Shown here: positions 16,645 through 27,700 of the stretch, in pieces
Position numbering within the stretch: the first letter of the stretch is position 1
Layout of the letters: each line of letters begins with the position of its first letter
DNA from: a virus
DNA length: 34,855 nucleotides
Direction: 5' to 3' (one strand)
Virus record (IMG/VR): IMGVR_UViG_3300020470_000084
Span: 1-34,855 of that record
The notes under the pieces: generated by a model
Databases searched by the model: none
Told to the model about the DNA's origin: nothing
What the model saw: the letters and a program-made list of their open reading frames with translations, nothing else
Made by a program: the position numbers and the translations under genes

Positions 16645-16649
16645 TCGCA

Positions 16650-16657
16650 GCTAAATA
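16650..16657 (+). promoter_or_regulatory. Candidate late promoter (GCTAAATA)
   Basis: GCTAAATA lies in the 49-base gap ahead of the 1940-aa gene, 36 bases before the ATG at 16694. It is the same octamer family as at 11242, 13464 and 22531. Confidence 0.5.
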
Positions 16658-16670
16658 GAAACATAGAAAT

Positions 16671-16684
16671 CTTTTGGCCAAAAG
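16671..16684 (+). repeat. Perfect 14-bp palindrome upstream of the 1940-aa gene
   Basis: CTTTTGGCCAAAAG is perfectly self-complementary. It falls between the late-promoter-like octamer and the AAGAAG ribosome-binding stretch, so it is within the probable 5' leader. It could be an mRNA hairpin near the start codon or a protein-binding site. It lacks a T-tract and is not a terminator. Confidence 0.6.
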
Positions 16685-16693
16685 TATAAGAAG

Positions 16694-19600
16694 ATGCCTT
16701 TAAATAAGTTAGAGAATTTTATAAAGAATACTGAGGGACGTATTCTTTATGTAAATCCAAATGATCTTGATGCTACTGACGGTATTGAAAACGAAGGTAA
16801 TTCGTTAACAAAACCGTTTAAGACTATTCAGAGGGCATTAATAGAATCAGCAAGATTTTCATATATTGAAGGAAACGATAACGATATTGTTGAGAAGACA
16901 ACTATATTATGTTTTCCTGGTGAACATTTAATAGATAACCGACCAGGTTATGGTATTAAAATGGTATCTGGAGATGCTAGAGCAGTAAAACCAGATGGTG
17001 GAGTAAGTAATATAGGAGCAACAGAAACTTTTAGTTTAACTCTTAATTCAAATTTTGATTTAACACAAGAAGATAATATTCTTTATAAGTTTAATAGTGT
17101 TCATGGTGGAGTTGTTATTCCTCGTGGAACTTCATTAGTTGGACTAGATTTAAGAAAGACAAAAATAAGACCTAAGTATGTTCCAAACCCAACAGATCCT
17201 GATGTTCCCTATTCATCAATCTTTAAGGTTACTGGTACATGTTACTTTTGGCAGTTTACTATATTTGATGGTGATGAAAGTACTACAGTATATACTGACC
17301 ATAAAGATTTCACTGACGTTAATAGATCAAAACCAACTTTCTCACACCATAAACTAACTTGTTTTGAATATGCTGATGGTATTAATGTTATTGGTGATTA
17401 TCAGTTAACTGATTTACAGGTATATTATAGTAAGTTATCTAACGCATTTAACAGGGCATCTACTAGAGAAGTTCGTTTTAAGTATCCTACATATCCAAAC
17501 GATTTTGCTCCAGTAAGACCTGAGTTTGAAATAGTTGGTGCTTTTGCTACAGATGCTCTTGGTATTGAAGATATCTTTTCAGGAGATGGTAATACAGCAG
17601 GAAGTGTAGTAACTGTTACAACAAAATCTGCTCATGGTTTAAGTAGTGGTACACCAATTAAGATTAAAGGTGTAAGTTCTCTTGATTATAATATTTCAAC
17701 AAAAGTTAAGACTGTAATTGATGAAAATAGATTTACTTATCTATTAGCACAAGTAAAAGCAACATTACCTGCTGGACGTAATAGTGGTCTAGGTTTTGGA
17801 GAAGCAGAAGTTCTAGTAGAAACAGATACTGTAACAGGTGCTTCACCATATATCTTTAACTGTTCATTGAGATCTGTTTATGGTATGCAAGGTATGCATG
17901 CTGATGGATCTAAGGCAACTGGTTTCAAATCTATGGTTGTTGCCCAGTTTACTGGTGTATCACTACAGAAAGATGATCGTGCTTTCCTTAAGTATAATGA
18001 GACTAGTAGACAGTATGCTGGATTAACACCTGCTGTTCAAAAAGGAGAAACATTAGCAGCTAAATCATCTTCTACTAATATAGAACAGGTATATCATTTA
18101 GATTCTGGTGCTGTTTATAGACCAGATTGGGAGACAACTCACGTAAAAGTTTCTAATGATGCTGTTATACAGATCGTTTCTGTATTCGCTATTGGATATC
18201 ATACACACTTTAGAATGTTATCTGGTGCTGATGCTTCAGTTACTAACTCTAACTCTAACTTTGGACAATTTGCTCTTGCTGCTGATGGATTTAAGGAAAG
18301 AGCATTTGCTAAAGATAATAAAGGATTTGTAACTTCTATTATTACACCAAGAGCTGTTGTTGGTCAAGAGCAGAGAGTTGATTGGCTTCAGATTGATAAA
18401 ATCATGACTGAAGAGGTTCTTGATAATACAGCAGCACCTGTTCCAGGACGTTTATATTTACTTGGTAATAAAAACTTATTTAATCCACCATCATCAATTG
18501 CTCAAGGATTTAGAATTGGTTCTAGGGTAGGTGAAAAATTATATGTAGATGCTACTGGTGGAACGGCATATGAAGCAACCATTGTTATGTCCAATGGAAC
18601 CTTTACAGCAACAGAATCAACTTCTGAGAAATCATATAAGGCATTACATTCAAATCCAGTTGATAATGTTAATGAAGCAATCTATACAATAGATGGTTCG
18701 CATGAATTACAAAATGGTGAATCTATAAGAATTATATCTGATAGTGGTGAACTTCCTGCAGGATTACAAGCACATCAAGTATATTATGCAATTACAAATG
18801 ATGGAGATTCAAATTTAGGTATTAATCAAATTAAGATTGCTGGATCAAAAGCAAATGCTGATTTACCTGTTCCTGAATTTATTAGAACTTCATTTACTTC
18901 TGCTGAAGGAAGATTAACTATTGTTAGTAGAATATCTGATAAGAGTCCTGGTGAATTAGGTCATCCAATTCAATTTGATGATACTCTTAAAACAGTTACT
19001 AGAAATGGTGTACAAGAATCTGGACCTGCTGGTTGGTTTGTTCATGTATTACCAGCAGATGCAACATCATCACCACCAATAGTAAATACCATTTACTCTA
19101 AGGATGTACCTGCTAATGATGGTTTAAGTAATTTTGAAAATGATGATGAAGTACCTATTCCATATGTTCTAAGAAAGGTTGATGATAGAAGTTTAGATGA
19201 AAAGATCTATAAAGTTAGATATGTAATACCTAAAGAAGTTAGAGGTGCTAAAGATCCCACAGATGGATTCATTCTTCAAGAATCCAGTTCAACTGGTGTT
19301 ACTAATGCTAGTGATTTTACTGCAACAAGTATTGGACCAGGTAATCCTGATCCAACTAATTATGATCCAGGTTATAATTTTAATAAGAACTTAAAACTAT
19401 TAACAACTATATCATATGATGTTGGTACTAAGATAGCAACTGTTAGAACTGATCAGCTACATGGTGTTAAAATTGGAAATAAGGTTACTGTAAGAAATGT
19501 AACTACAACATCTAACCCTGATGGTTTATTTGACAAAGAATTTAATGGAGTTTTTGTTGTTGATAATGTAATTAATGATAAGACTTTTACATATAAAGTT

Positions 19601-22516
19601 TGTGAATTGGTAGATGGAGAACCAATAGGACCAGAGATATATGTTGGAACTATTGATATTAATACTAATATTAGAACAACTTCTCTTCCAAGGATTGAAA
19701 GAAACGATACTAAAGAGAACTTATATGTTTATAGATCTGAAGTAATTACACCATATGAAGAAGGAATTCAGGATGGTATCTATCATCTATTTGTTCTTAA
19801 TGGTAATAACAGTGCTGAAGGTGCTTTTGCTTCTCGTAAGTATAATCAAAGTATTGTTGATCTATACCCACAACATGATAGAGATAATTTAGAGGATAAC
19901 CCACCAGAAGCAAATACATTTGCTCCAGCTACTCCAATTGGATCAACTATAACTAATGATCTTAAGAAGAGTATTACTAGGGAAACTGCAAATAGGTTCT
20001 TATCAACATTTAATGTATCGAATACTATTTTAACATCATCAAATGGAACCACTGAAACAGCAATAACATTAGATACTGAGCATCAATTAAATGGTATTAG
20101 ATATTATAATGGTAATATAACTGTTAATAATGCTGGTGGACAGGGAGATCTTCCTGTTAATGGTACATATTATAATGTAAAATTATTTGATAATAATGGA
20201 CAACCATCATCAGCACCTTGGAAAGGAGCAACAGCAGATGTAATTGTTGATAGTAGTGCTCCACAAAAAGATGCTAATGGTTTCTTAAAAATAAATCAAG
20301 GTGGTTCTGGATATAAAGATGGAGATGTTTTGTATTTTGATTCATCTCTTCCTACTGAAGGTGGTATTGGTGGAACTCCAATTTGTTCTATAACACTAGC
20401 AGAAAAGCATATTTCTATTGCTGATAACAATTATGTTCAAGTAACTGGTATAACAACAGCTACTGATGGATATTATATGATTAAAGAAGTTAGTGGATCA
20501 AAATCACTAACTCTTCATAAGCATACTAATGATGTTGTTCATGTTGGGCAGCAGATCATTGATATGGGTCCAGCATTAGAGGTTCAAGGTGCTTCTATGA
20601 TAATAGGTACTTCTGGACCTAATCTAAAGTATAATTTTACTACTTCTACATCTCATGGATTAGTAAAAGGTAATAGATTCAGAATACTTAGTGATACATA
20701 TGAAAATCTAGGTGATTTTATTGTAGATGAGGAATTAGAGACTTCAAAGAAATTTAGTGCTATAGTTGGTACTGATGGAGGAGCTTCCTTAGCTTATGAT
20801 GCTAAGTACATCTTAAAACATGGAATGTCATCTCATGAGGGTATTTCTGGTAAATCTGATGAAAACTTAGGTGCTAGAAGTTTACCTATAGTTGGACATG
20901 ATGTAATTCTTACTGGTCAAGCAGTTACTCCTACTGATGGCAAGTTTACAGTAACATTATATGATGGAACATTTGATGTAAATGATGCTAAACCTTCTAT
21001 AGAAGCTAAGTTCCCATTAGGATCTTATCTACAATGTGGTAGTGAGATAATGAGGGTTACTCATAGTACACTACAAGGTAGTGGAAATAATGAGTTGTAT
21101 GTTATTAGGGGTGCTTTAGGAACAAATGTAGATAATCATAAAACAGGTGCAGTTCTTAGAAGAATACAACCTAAAGCAATGGAGGTTCGTAGACCTTCTA
21201 TCTTGAGGGCATCTGGTCATACATTTGAATATCTTGGTTATGGTCCAGGTAACTATTCAACTGGTCTTCCTCAAATATCTGATAGAACTCTTACTGAAAG
21301 GGAGGAGTTCCTAGCACAGTCACAAGAAACTTCTTGTGGTACTGTTGTTTACACAGGTATGAATGATAAGGGTGATTTCTATATTGGAAACACTAAGATC
21401 TCAGCAGATAGTGGACAGCAGACTACATTTGATATTCCAATACCAACTGTAACGGGTGAAGATCCAAGTAAGTTGAGTGTTGTATTTGATGAAGTAATCA
21501 TTAAAGAGAGATTACTTGTTGAAGGTGGAACTACTAAACAGATTCTGTCTCAGTTTAATGGTCCTGTAACCTTTAATGGTATTACTAGATTCACTAAAGA
21601 TATGATTACCAACAACATTAAGGTTGGTGGTACTAATGATGGTGTAGTTACTATTAATAACCAGACTGATGTTGATTATGATTGTTCTACTAATAAGACT
21701 AATGAAGGTGTTCTTGTTGTAAAAGGTGGAGCAACTTTCCATAAGAAGGTAAGTATTTGTGGAACTTTAGGTGTTTGGAATACTACTGGTATTTCAACCT
21801 TTATGCATAGTGTTAATATTGATAAGGATTTAACTGTTGATCGTAATTCTGAATTTAGTGGAATAACAACATTTAAAGGTGGATCTCATTTCCCAAGTAA
21901 TAAATTCTTAACATTTGGTAAGGCGACTCCTGCTGATGCTAGGGGATGGATTTATCATGATGATGTAAGTGGACTGGATAACTTTAGAGTTACTGCATTA
22001 GGTCCAGATACACATCTTTACTTACAAAGTGATGAGAAGGTTGTTGTTGGTAATAAAAACAATACTGAATATGGTATAGTTTATAATCAGGGTGGTGATG
22101 TTGAATTGTTCTATGGTGGAGGAACTGCTGCTTCTGCTGCTAAACTACTTACTCAAGCTACTGGAGTTAAAGTTCAGGGGCAATTAGATGTTACTCAGGA
22201 TATTATTGCTTACTCAGGTTCTGATAGAAGATTAAAAGATAATATTATACCTATTCCTAATGCTCTTGAAAAGGTTATTTCGATTAGTGGTAATACCTTT
22301 AATTGGAATTCAGCATCTAGTAAAGAAGGAAAAGGAGATACGGGTGTGATTGCTCAAGAAATTGAAGCACTTGGATTACCTGGTTTAACTACTATTCGAG
22401 ATGATGGTACACATGCTGTTGCTTATGAAAAACTTGTTCCTCTTTTAATTGAGGCAGTTAAAGATTTAGCTAAGACAGTTTCTGAATTAGAGCATGACTT
22501 GAGGTTCAAAAAATAA
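16694..22516 (+). CDS. Giant virion fibre/spike with C-terminal S74 self-cleaving chaperone
   Basis: A 1940-aa protein. The N-terminus (RILYVNPNDLDATDG...GNSLTKPFKTIQRAL) looks like the first turns of a right-handed beta-helix. HGLxxGxxxxI FCCH-like repeats lie near 305, 915 and 1310. A TNSNSNFGQFALAADG segment (about 515) and a HTFEYLGYG / TGMNDKGDFYIGN segment (about 1510-1560) are shared with the 1074-aa gene. The C-terminal ~98 residues are an S74 intramolecular chaperone: SDRRLKDNI at 1843 supplies the Ser1843/Lys1848 dyad with the +5 spacing of the endosialidase type, followed by GDTGVIAQEIEALGLPG and a C-terminal coiled helix. Known family chemistry predicts trimer folding, then cleavage just before Ser1843. 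The function is probably a host-contact spike or baseplate-linked fibre. It has its own late-promoter-like octamer. Confidence 0.88.
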   Translation: MPLNKLENFIKNTEGRILYVNPNDLDATDGIENEGNSLTKPFKTIQRALIESARFSYIEGNDNDIVEKTTILCFPGEHLIDNRPGYGIKMVSGDARAVKPDGGVSNIGATETFSLTLNSNFDLTQEDNILYKFNSVHGGVVIPRGTSLVGLDLRKTKIRPKYVPNPTDPDVPYSSIFKVTGTCYFWQFTIFDGDESTTVYTDHKDFTDVNRSKPTFSHHKLTCFEYADGINVIGDYQLTDLQVYYSKLSNAFNRASTREVRFKYPTYPNDFAPVRPEFEIVGAFATDALGIEDIFSGDGNTAGSVVTVTTKSAHGLSSGTPIKIKGVSSLDYNISTKVKTVIDENRFTYLLAQVKATLPAGRNSGLGFGEAEVLVETDTVTGASPYIFNCSLRSVYGMQGMHADGSKATGFKSMVVAQFTGVSLQKDDRAFLKYNETSRQYAGLTPAVQKGETLAAKSSSTNIEQVYHLDSGAVYRPDWETTHVKVSNDAVIQIVSVFAIGYHTHFRMLSGADASVTNSNSNFGQFALAADGFKERAFAKDNKGFVTSIITPRAVVGQEQRVDWLQIDKIMTEEVLDNTAAPVPGRLYLLGNKNLFNPPSSIAQGFRIGSRVGEKLYVDATGGTAYEATIVMSNGTFTATESTSEKSYKALHSNPVDNVNEAIYTIDGSHELQNGESIRIISDSGELPAGLQAHQVYYAITNDGDSNLGINQIKIAGSKANADLPVPEFIRTSFTSAEGRLTIVSRISDKSPGELGHPIQFDDTLKTVTRNGVQESGPAGWFVHVLPADATSSPPIVNTIYSKDVPANDGLSNFENDDEVPIPYVLRKVDDRSLDEKIYKVRYVIPKEVRGAKDPTDGFILQESSSTGVTNASDFTATSIGPGNPDPTNYDPGYNFNKNLKLLTTISYDVGTKIATVRTDQLHGVKIGNKVTVRNVTTTSNPDGLFDKEFNGVFVVDNVINDKTFTYKVCELVDGEPIGPEIYVGTIDINTNIRTTSLPRIERNDTKENLYVYRSEVITPYEEGIQDGIYHLFVLNGNNSAEGAFASRKYNQSIVDLYPQHDRDNLEDNPPEANTFAPATPIGSTITNDLKKSITRETANRFLSTFNVSNTILTSSNGTTETAITLDTEHQLNGIRYYNGNITVNNAGGQGDLPVNGTYYNVKLFDNNGQPSSAPWKGATADVIVDSSAPQKDANGFLKINQGGSGYKDGDVLYFDSSLPTEGGIGGTPICSITLAEKHISIADNNYVQVTGITTATDGYYMIKEVSGSKSLTLHKHTNDVVHVGQQIIDMGPALEVQGASMIIGTSGPNLKYNFTTSTSHGLVKGNRFRILSDTYENLGDFIVDEELETSKKFSAIVGTDGGASLAYDAKYILKHGMSSHEGISGKSDENLGARSLPIVGHDVILTGQAVTPTDGKFTVTLYDGTFDVNDAKPSIEAKFPLGSYLQCGSEIMRVTHSTLQGSGNNELYVIRGALGTNVDNHKTGAVLRRIQPKAMEVRRPSILRASGHTFEYLGYGPGNYSTGLPQISDRTLTEREEFLAQSQETSCGTVVYTGMNDKGDFYIGNTKISADSGQQTTFDIPIPTVTGEDPSKLSVVFDEVIIKERLLVEGGTTKQILSQFNGPVTFNGITRFTKDMITNNIKVGGTNDGVVTINNQTDVDYDCSTNKTNEGVLVVKGGATFHKKVSICGTLGVWNTTGISTFMHSVNIDKDLTVDRNSEFSGITTFKGGSHFPSNKFLTFGKATPADARGWIYHDDVSGLDNFRVTALGPDTHLYLQSDEKVVVGNKNNTEYGIVYNQGGDVELFYGGGTAASAAKLLTQATGVKVQGQLDVTQDIIAYSGSDRRLKDNIIPIPNALEKVISISGNTFNWNSASSKEGKGDTGVIAQEIEALGLPGLTTIRDDGTHAVAYEKLVPLLIEAVKDLAKTVSELEHDLRFKK

Positions 22517-22530
22517 AGACCAATCTAACT

Positions 22531-22538
22531 CATAAATA
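22531..22538 (+). promoter_or_regulatory. Candidate late promoter (CATAAATA)
   Basis: CATAAATA lies in the 40-base gap after the S74 gene, 18 bases before the ATG at 22557. It is close to the T4 late consensus TATAAATA and has a T-poor, A-rich downstream leader. Confidence 0.55.
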
Positions 22539-22556
22539 GATAAAAAACATATTCAG

Positions 22557-24752
22557 ATGGCGAATATTAAAAAATCATTCAATTTCCGAAGTGGTGTACA
22601 GGTTGATGATGATCATTTAATTGTTGACACTAATGGTGCTGTTGGCATAGGATCTACAGTACCTACAGAACTTTTGGATGTTAATGGTAATATTAAGACA
22701 TCTGGAAATATTACTGGATCAATAGGAAGTTTTACTAAAGTTATAGCAACTGATTTAGATATTACTAATGTTAATATTCAAACAGGAAATGTTAGTGGAT
22801 CTGGTGTTAAGATTGGTGATCCAGTTGGTGTTATAACTGCTCAAAATGTTGGTGAAACAGTTACTTATTATGGAGATGGTCAATATTTAGAAAATATTCC
22901 AACATCTCAGTGGATTGATAAAGATGTTGGATTGGGATTTGTTAGTATCTACGCTGCTGGTAATGTAGGTGTTGGAACTGAAGATCCTAGACATACTCTG
23001 CAAATTGGTGGTAATAATAATCCAAATGCTTTTGAGGAAGGAGTTGGTATTAATTCTGAAGGTGGTATTGTAGCAACTGGTGTTGTTACTGCTACAACAT
23101 TTAAAGGAAATCTCACTGGTGACATTACAAGTGTTGAGTCTAATATTACACAGGTAGAATCAACTTATATTAATAATAGTGGTATTGTTACTACAACAGA
23201 TCTTCATGTAACAGGCATAACAACAACACCTAAGATTGAAGGTTTAAACATTATTAGTCAACCACATGGACCTACTGAGACTATTATAGTTACTGTTGCT
23301 CCTAAGACTTCTAATAACAGATATTATAATGAGGGAAATTCTAATGCGTATTACCTAGATGGTAAAGAATCACCATTTTTAACTTTAGTTCCTGGTAGGA
23401 CATATAGATTTGATCAAAGTGATCCAACGAATACTGCTTATCCACTTAGATTTTATTATGATTCATTAAATGATTCAGTTTATGGTGGTGGTTTAAATGT
23501 TGTTGGTGCTCAAGGAACTGCTGGAGCATATGTTGATATAACAATAACTGAAAGTACTCCACAGGTAATATATTATGATTCTGCTTCTGCTGCTTTTAAA
23601 TTAGGTAATGTTATTAAAACAAATTCTGCAGCTCAAGTTCATAATCTTCAAGTTGTTGGTGTATTAACTGCTACAAATAGTATCGTTGGAAGTCTAACTG
23701 GTGATGTTACTTCAACAAAATCTACATTTGATCAAGTAGATACACTTCATATAAACACTACAGGTATAGGAACTTTTAGTGAATTATTAGCCACACAATC
23801 TTTTACTGGTATTACTACATCTGAATTGGCACATGTTCAAAATGGATTGGGTATTGGTATTAATAATCCTAAGAGAATTGTTGATATATATTCATCTGGA
23901 ATAGCAACAGTTGATGTTGTTGGAAGAGAATCAGCAATGATTCAGATTGGACAAAATTATACTGTAACAGCAGGTATAGGAGAAAGTGTTGGTATTGTAA
24001 GATTTGGAACTCAGGATAAGACTTTTGAATTAATCAATGGTGATTCGGGAGATTTTAATTCTTATATACATTCTGGTAATTTTGTTGGTGTTAATACAGG
24101 CAACTTTAATTGGATATATGGGCAAACTAATCAAAAGTTAATGTCTCTTACCTATGATGGTAAGTTAGGTATTAATAAACCAGATCCTGAAGTACAATTA
24201 GATGTAGTTGGAGTATCTACATTTACTGGTAGTGTTCTTATTACTGGTAATTTGGAGGTTGATGGTGATCTAATTGGTGGTAATACTACACTTCCACCAT
24301 TAATAACTGGTTCAGATATATTCAGACAGACTGGTATATCAACCTTTGTTGATGTTGATATTACTAACATTGTAGAAGTTGGTGCTATTGCTATTGGAAC
24401 AAGTAGAGAAAATATTATTGAATCTGGAGCAATAGATGCTCAATTTAGTAGAGCATTTGTTTCTGCTCTTGGCGTAGGGACTAATGTTACTCCATCAACT
24501 TTGACTGTTGATGGTGCTATTGCTGCTAGTGGAAGTGTTGGAATTGGAACTACAATAGCAACTTCTGGTGCTGATTTCGCAAGAGCTGGAATTCCAATAA
24601 CAAGATTCTTAAAATTACCTAGAGCTAGTACAACCGAAAGGGATAATTTCGTTGCTCTAGAAGGAGGATCTGTAATATGGAATACTACAGAATCTAGAAT
24701 AGAATTTTATGATGGATCAAGTTGGTCTTATATTAACGGTACTGGCGTTTAA
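22557..24752 (+). CDS. Tail fibre-like virion protein with VGIGTTxP repeats
   Basis: A 731-aa protein. Fibre shaft motifs of the kind VGIGSTVPTELLDVNGNI occur near residues 29-48, 138-152, 425-440, 540-560 and 645-660. The STFDQVDTLHIN-type strands between them suggest a repetitive beta-prism shaft. A distinct module at about 240-355 has YYLDGKESPFLTLVPGRTYRF followed by PLRFYYD and a C-terminal IYYDSASAAFKLG. This looks like a cupredoxin or Ig-like fold I recall in other marine phage structural proteins. The C-terminus (LPRASTTERDN...GSVIWNTTESRIEFYDG) is a typical fibre-end module. Unlike the upstream 1940-aa gene, it has no S74 domain. It probably forms part of the tail or baseplate periphery together with the next gene, which follows after 3 bases. 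Confidence 0.75.
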   Translation: MANIKKSFNFRSGVQVDDDHLIVDTNGAVGIGSTVPTELLDVNGNIKTSGNITGSIGSFTKVIATDLDITNVNIQTGNVSGSGVKIGDPVGVITAQNVGETVTYYGDGQYLENIPTSQWIDKDVGLGFVSIYAAGNVGVGTEDPRHTLQIGGNNNPNAFEEGVGINSEGGIVATGVVTATTFKGNLTGDITSVESNITQVESTYINNSGIVTTTDLHVTGITTTPKIEGLNIISQPHGPTETIIVTVAPKTSNNRYYNEGNSNAYYLDGKESPFLTLVPGRTYRFDQSDPTNTAYPLRFYYDSLNDSVYGGGLNVVGAQGTAGAYVDITITESTPQVIYYDSASAAFKLGNVIKTNSAAQVHNLQVVGVLTATNSIVGSLTGDVTSTKSTFDQVDTLHINTTGIGTFSELLATQSFTGITTSELAHVQNGLGIGINNPKRIVDIYSSGIATVDVVGRESAMIQIGQNYTVTAGIGESVGIVRFGTQDKTFELINGDSGDFNSYIHSGNFVGVNTGNFNWIYGQTNQKLMSLTYDGKLGINKPDPEVQLDVVGVSTFTGSVLITGNLEVDGDLIGGNTTLPPLITGSDIFRQTGISTFVDVDITNIVEVGAIAIGTSRENIIESGAIDAQFSRAFVSALGVGTNVTPSTLTVDGAIAASGSVGIGTTIATSGADFARAGIPITRFLKLPRASTTERDNFVALEGGSVIWNTTESRIEFYDGSSWSYINGTGV

Positions 24753-24755
24753 CTT

Positions 24756-27700
24756 ATGGCTAGAAAGAATTATCAAGTAAAGGCTAAGACTGGTGAAGCT
24801 TGGCAAAGTATACATGAGCAATTAATTAACTCTGATAGTGCTGACTCATTAATTCCTACTAGGAAAGTTACTTGTAAAAATCCTCTTTATGATAGTCCAA
24901 AGAGAGGAACATATCAATTATCTTTAGCTGAAGTTGAACAATTAAGGTTACATTCTAATATACTTTCTGTTGAATTGGATCCAGGATATCATGGACATGA
25001 TACTCCAGAGTGTATTCCTCCACAAGAATTGTATAGTAATGATAGATTTTCTAATCCTGTAAAAAATTATAGAGCATTAGTTAAACCTTCTACTACAGAT
25101 GTAGTTGAGGTTACTAATTCTTTAAGAATGACTAGTGGCAATACAGGTGAAGGAACTACTAATTGGATTAATGTTCGTGATAATTCTGGAAATAGTCCAG
25201 CTATGCTTTATTGGGATCAGTTACCGTCTATACTAACTGATTATGGTGTATATAAATCTATTCCTGCTAATACATCTAATCCTGATCCCGAATTAGATAA
25301 TTTATTAGATACTACTAATATAATACAATTAACAACTTCAGGTTTTCATCAGTTAGTAGTTTGTGCTGATGCTAAAATTTGTAAGGTTGAATGGTGGAAA
25401 GGAACCACTGGTGGAGGTGGTGGTACTAAATCATTCCCACAAACTGAAGCTTGGTCTAGTAAAAGAGACCTAACTTCTGATATAATGGAGGATTATGCTA
25501 ATAGGGGTATTAAATATGAAGTTCTTAATTTAGGATATCTTAGTGCTGGAGAACATACTATAAAATGTTGGATAGAAAATGGTCCTTATGCCAATCAAGC
25601 ATTTGAAAGTTGGGATTATAATCCTAGTGCTATTGCTTGGCAATTACTTAGACTTCCTATGGATGGGTATACTTCTGATCATGATGGAGATAATGATAGC
25701 TCAGTTAATACTGTTACATGGCCTACTATAATTCCTAAGACTAGTCCTACATCTTCTGAAAAGAATAGAACAGGATATCAAACATTAAGAACTTCTTCGG
25801 ATTATAATAATAATTGGGGATCTAATGATGATGTTCCAGTAACAAGTAATATAACATATACAAATGATGGAAGGGATGTTGATATTATTATAATGGATGA
25901 TGGTGTGTGGTCTGGACATCCTGAATTTATTTCAACTGATGATGATCCACCTAATTGGATACCTGGAAATGTATTGTCTAGACATGGAAAATCTGGTGTT
26001 TTAGATGTACTATTGGATGGTCCATATTATATTGATCCTGAATGGTTTGATGCTGATCAAGCATCAAGAACAACTATTCGTTGGGATGGTACAAGAGTTC
26101 CTCTTGAAGCTGTTGCTATAGAATGGTGGGAAGATAGAACAAAAAGATCTTCAAAATTTGGTGGAGTTGAAGTTGGTGAAATAGTTTTTAGTACTGGATC
26201 TATTGCTGGTCAAGGATATTATACTAGAGATAGGCATTGTGGAACTGATTTAGTACCACCAACTGGAGTATATACCGCAAATATGAGAACATATTATAAC
26301 GGTAAACATGGAACACCATGTGCATCATTAGCATATGGAAAGAATTTTGGATGGGCATTTAATTGTAATAAATGGACACTAGCTAATTTTGGTGGTGCTT
26401 TTTCTGATACATGTTATAAGATACAAAGAATATTCCATAGATATAAACCTAATAATCCTAAGTTTCCTACTAATCCTAAAGACCCTACTATTTCATCTAA
26501 CAGTTGGGGTGGTGGATTAGGACAAGGATATGCTTATTCTAATTCCGTAAGATCTTACGAATATAGAGGAACTGCTGGTACTTATGATTCCACAGCAGCA
26601 TATAATTCAGGATCAAGACCTACCATACCACATTTTGTAACTCGTGGTAATGCTCAAGTTTTAAATAACATAACTCCTTTTAGTAGTAACTTATCAACAT
26701 TCCAAGTATACTTATCTTCATATCAAGAGCCTACTATTGATCCAAATACAGGGGAATATGAATATAGTGGTATTACAGGTTATTGGGCTTCTGTAATGAG
26801 TGAATTGGAGGAGATGCTTGAAGAATATGAAGTAACTGAAAATGGTGTTACTGTTAAATATCCTGGTGTTATAGGATCTTTTGCTTCAGGAAATGCTGGT
26901 GAATATGTAACAAAAGAAGGTGATCCTGATTTTAACAATAAAGTTGGATCAGGTGCTGCTTCTCCTCAATACTTTAACAATAGGCAAGGATTACCAGCAC
27001 AAGTTGGATATAATCCTGCAACACCAGTATTTACTGTTGGTGCTTTAGATAATGAGTTTAAGACACGTACTGATATCAGTGCTGATGCTGCGTTGATAGA
27101 TGATGCTTCTTATTATGGTGAAGCTAATAAGAATCATACAAAGGCTCCAGATAATGCTGAAACATTAGGTATGTCAACATTTGGGTATAAGTTTGGACCT
27201 AGATTAACAGCTCCATTAGCAAATAGGTTTATTGATTTTTACCCAAGTTATAATGATTTCTCAAATAGGGGTAGTTATATAGATTTTTATGCTCCTGGTA
27301 ATGGTACTTTAGCTGCGGCAGCTGAAATAGAACCAAGTTATATAAGTGGTGATGTTAAGTATTATGAAAGAAATGAGACTCATCCTGTAAGTGGAAAGAA
27401 ATACCAAGATTATTATTTTGGTGGAACTTCAGCAGCATGTCCTGTAGTTTCTGGACATTTAGCTGCTGCTATGCAACAGAATAGGGGATGGAGTGCTGCT
27501 GATTTAAAGAACGCTTTAAATTCAGCTATTTCAGCAGACTCTAATGTTTATACTGGTCTTCCTGCAAGTAGTGATCCTGATGATTTAAATTGGTTGAATG
27601 CTTATTCAGCTTATGGTAGTGATATAAAGGTAATTAAAGAATATACTGGATCACCAACTACAGAAAATGTATCTCTTGTAGCAAGTGGTGGAATTCATCC

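Noticed and set aside
19846-20052. Minus-strand frames opposite the giant structural genes (for example 2198-2401, 3401-3709, 4198-4656, 28389-28589)
   Set aside because: They sit fully within well-supported plus-strand genes, lack recognisable domains and start signals, and are expected in AT-rich repetitive coding DNA.
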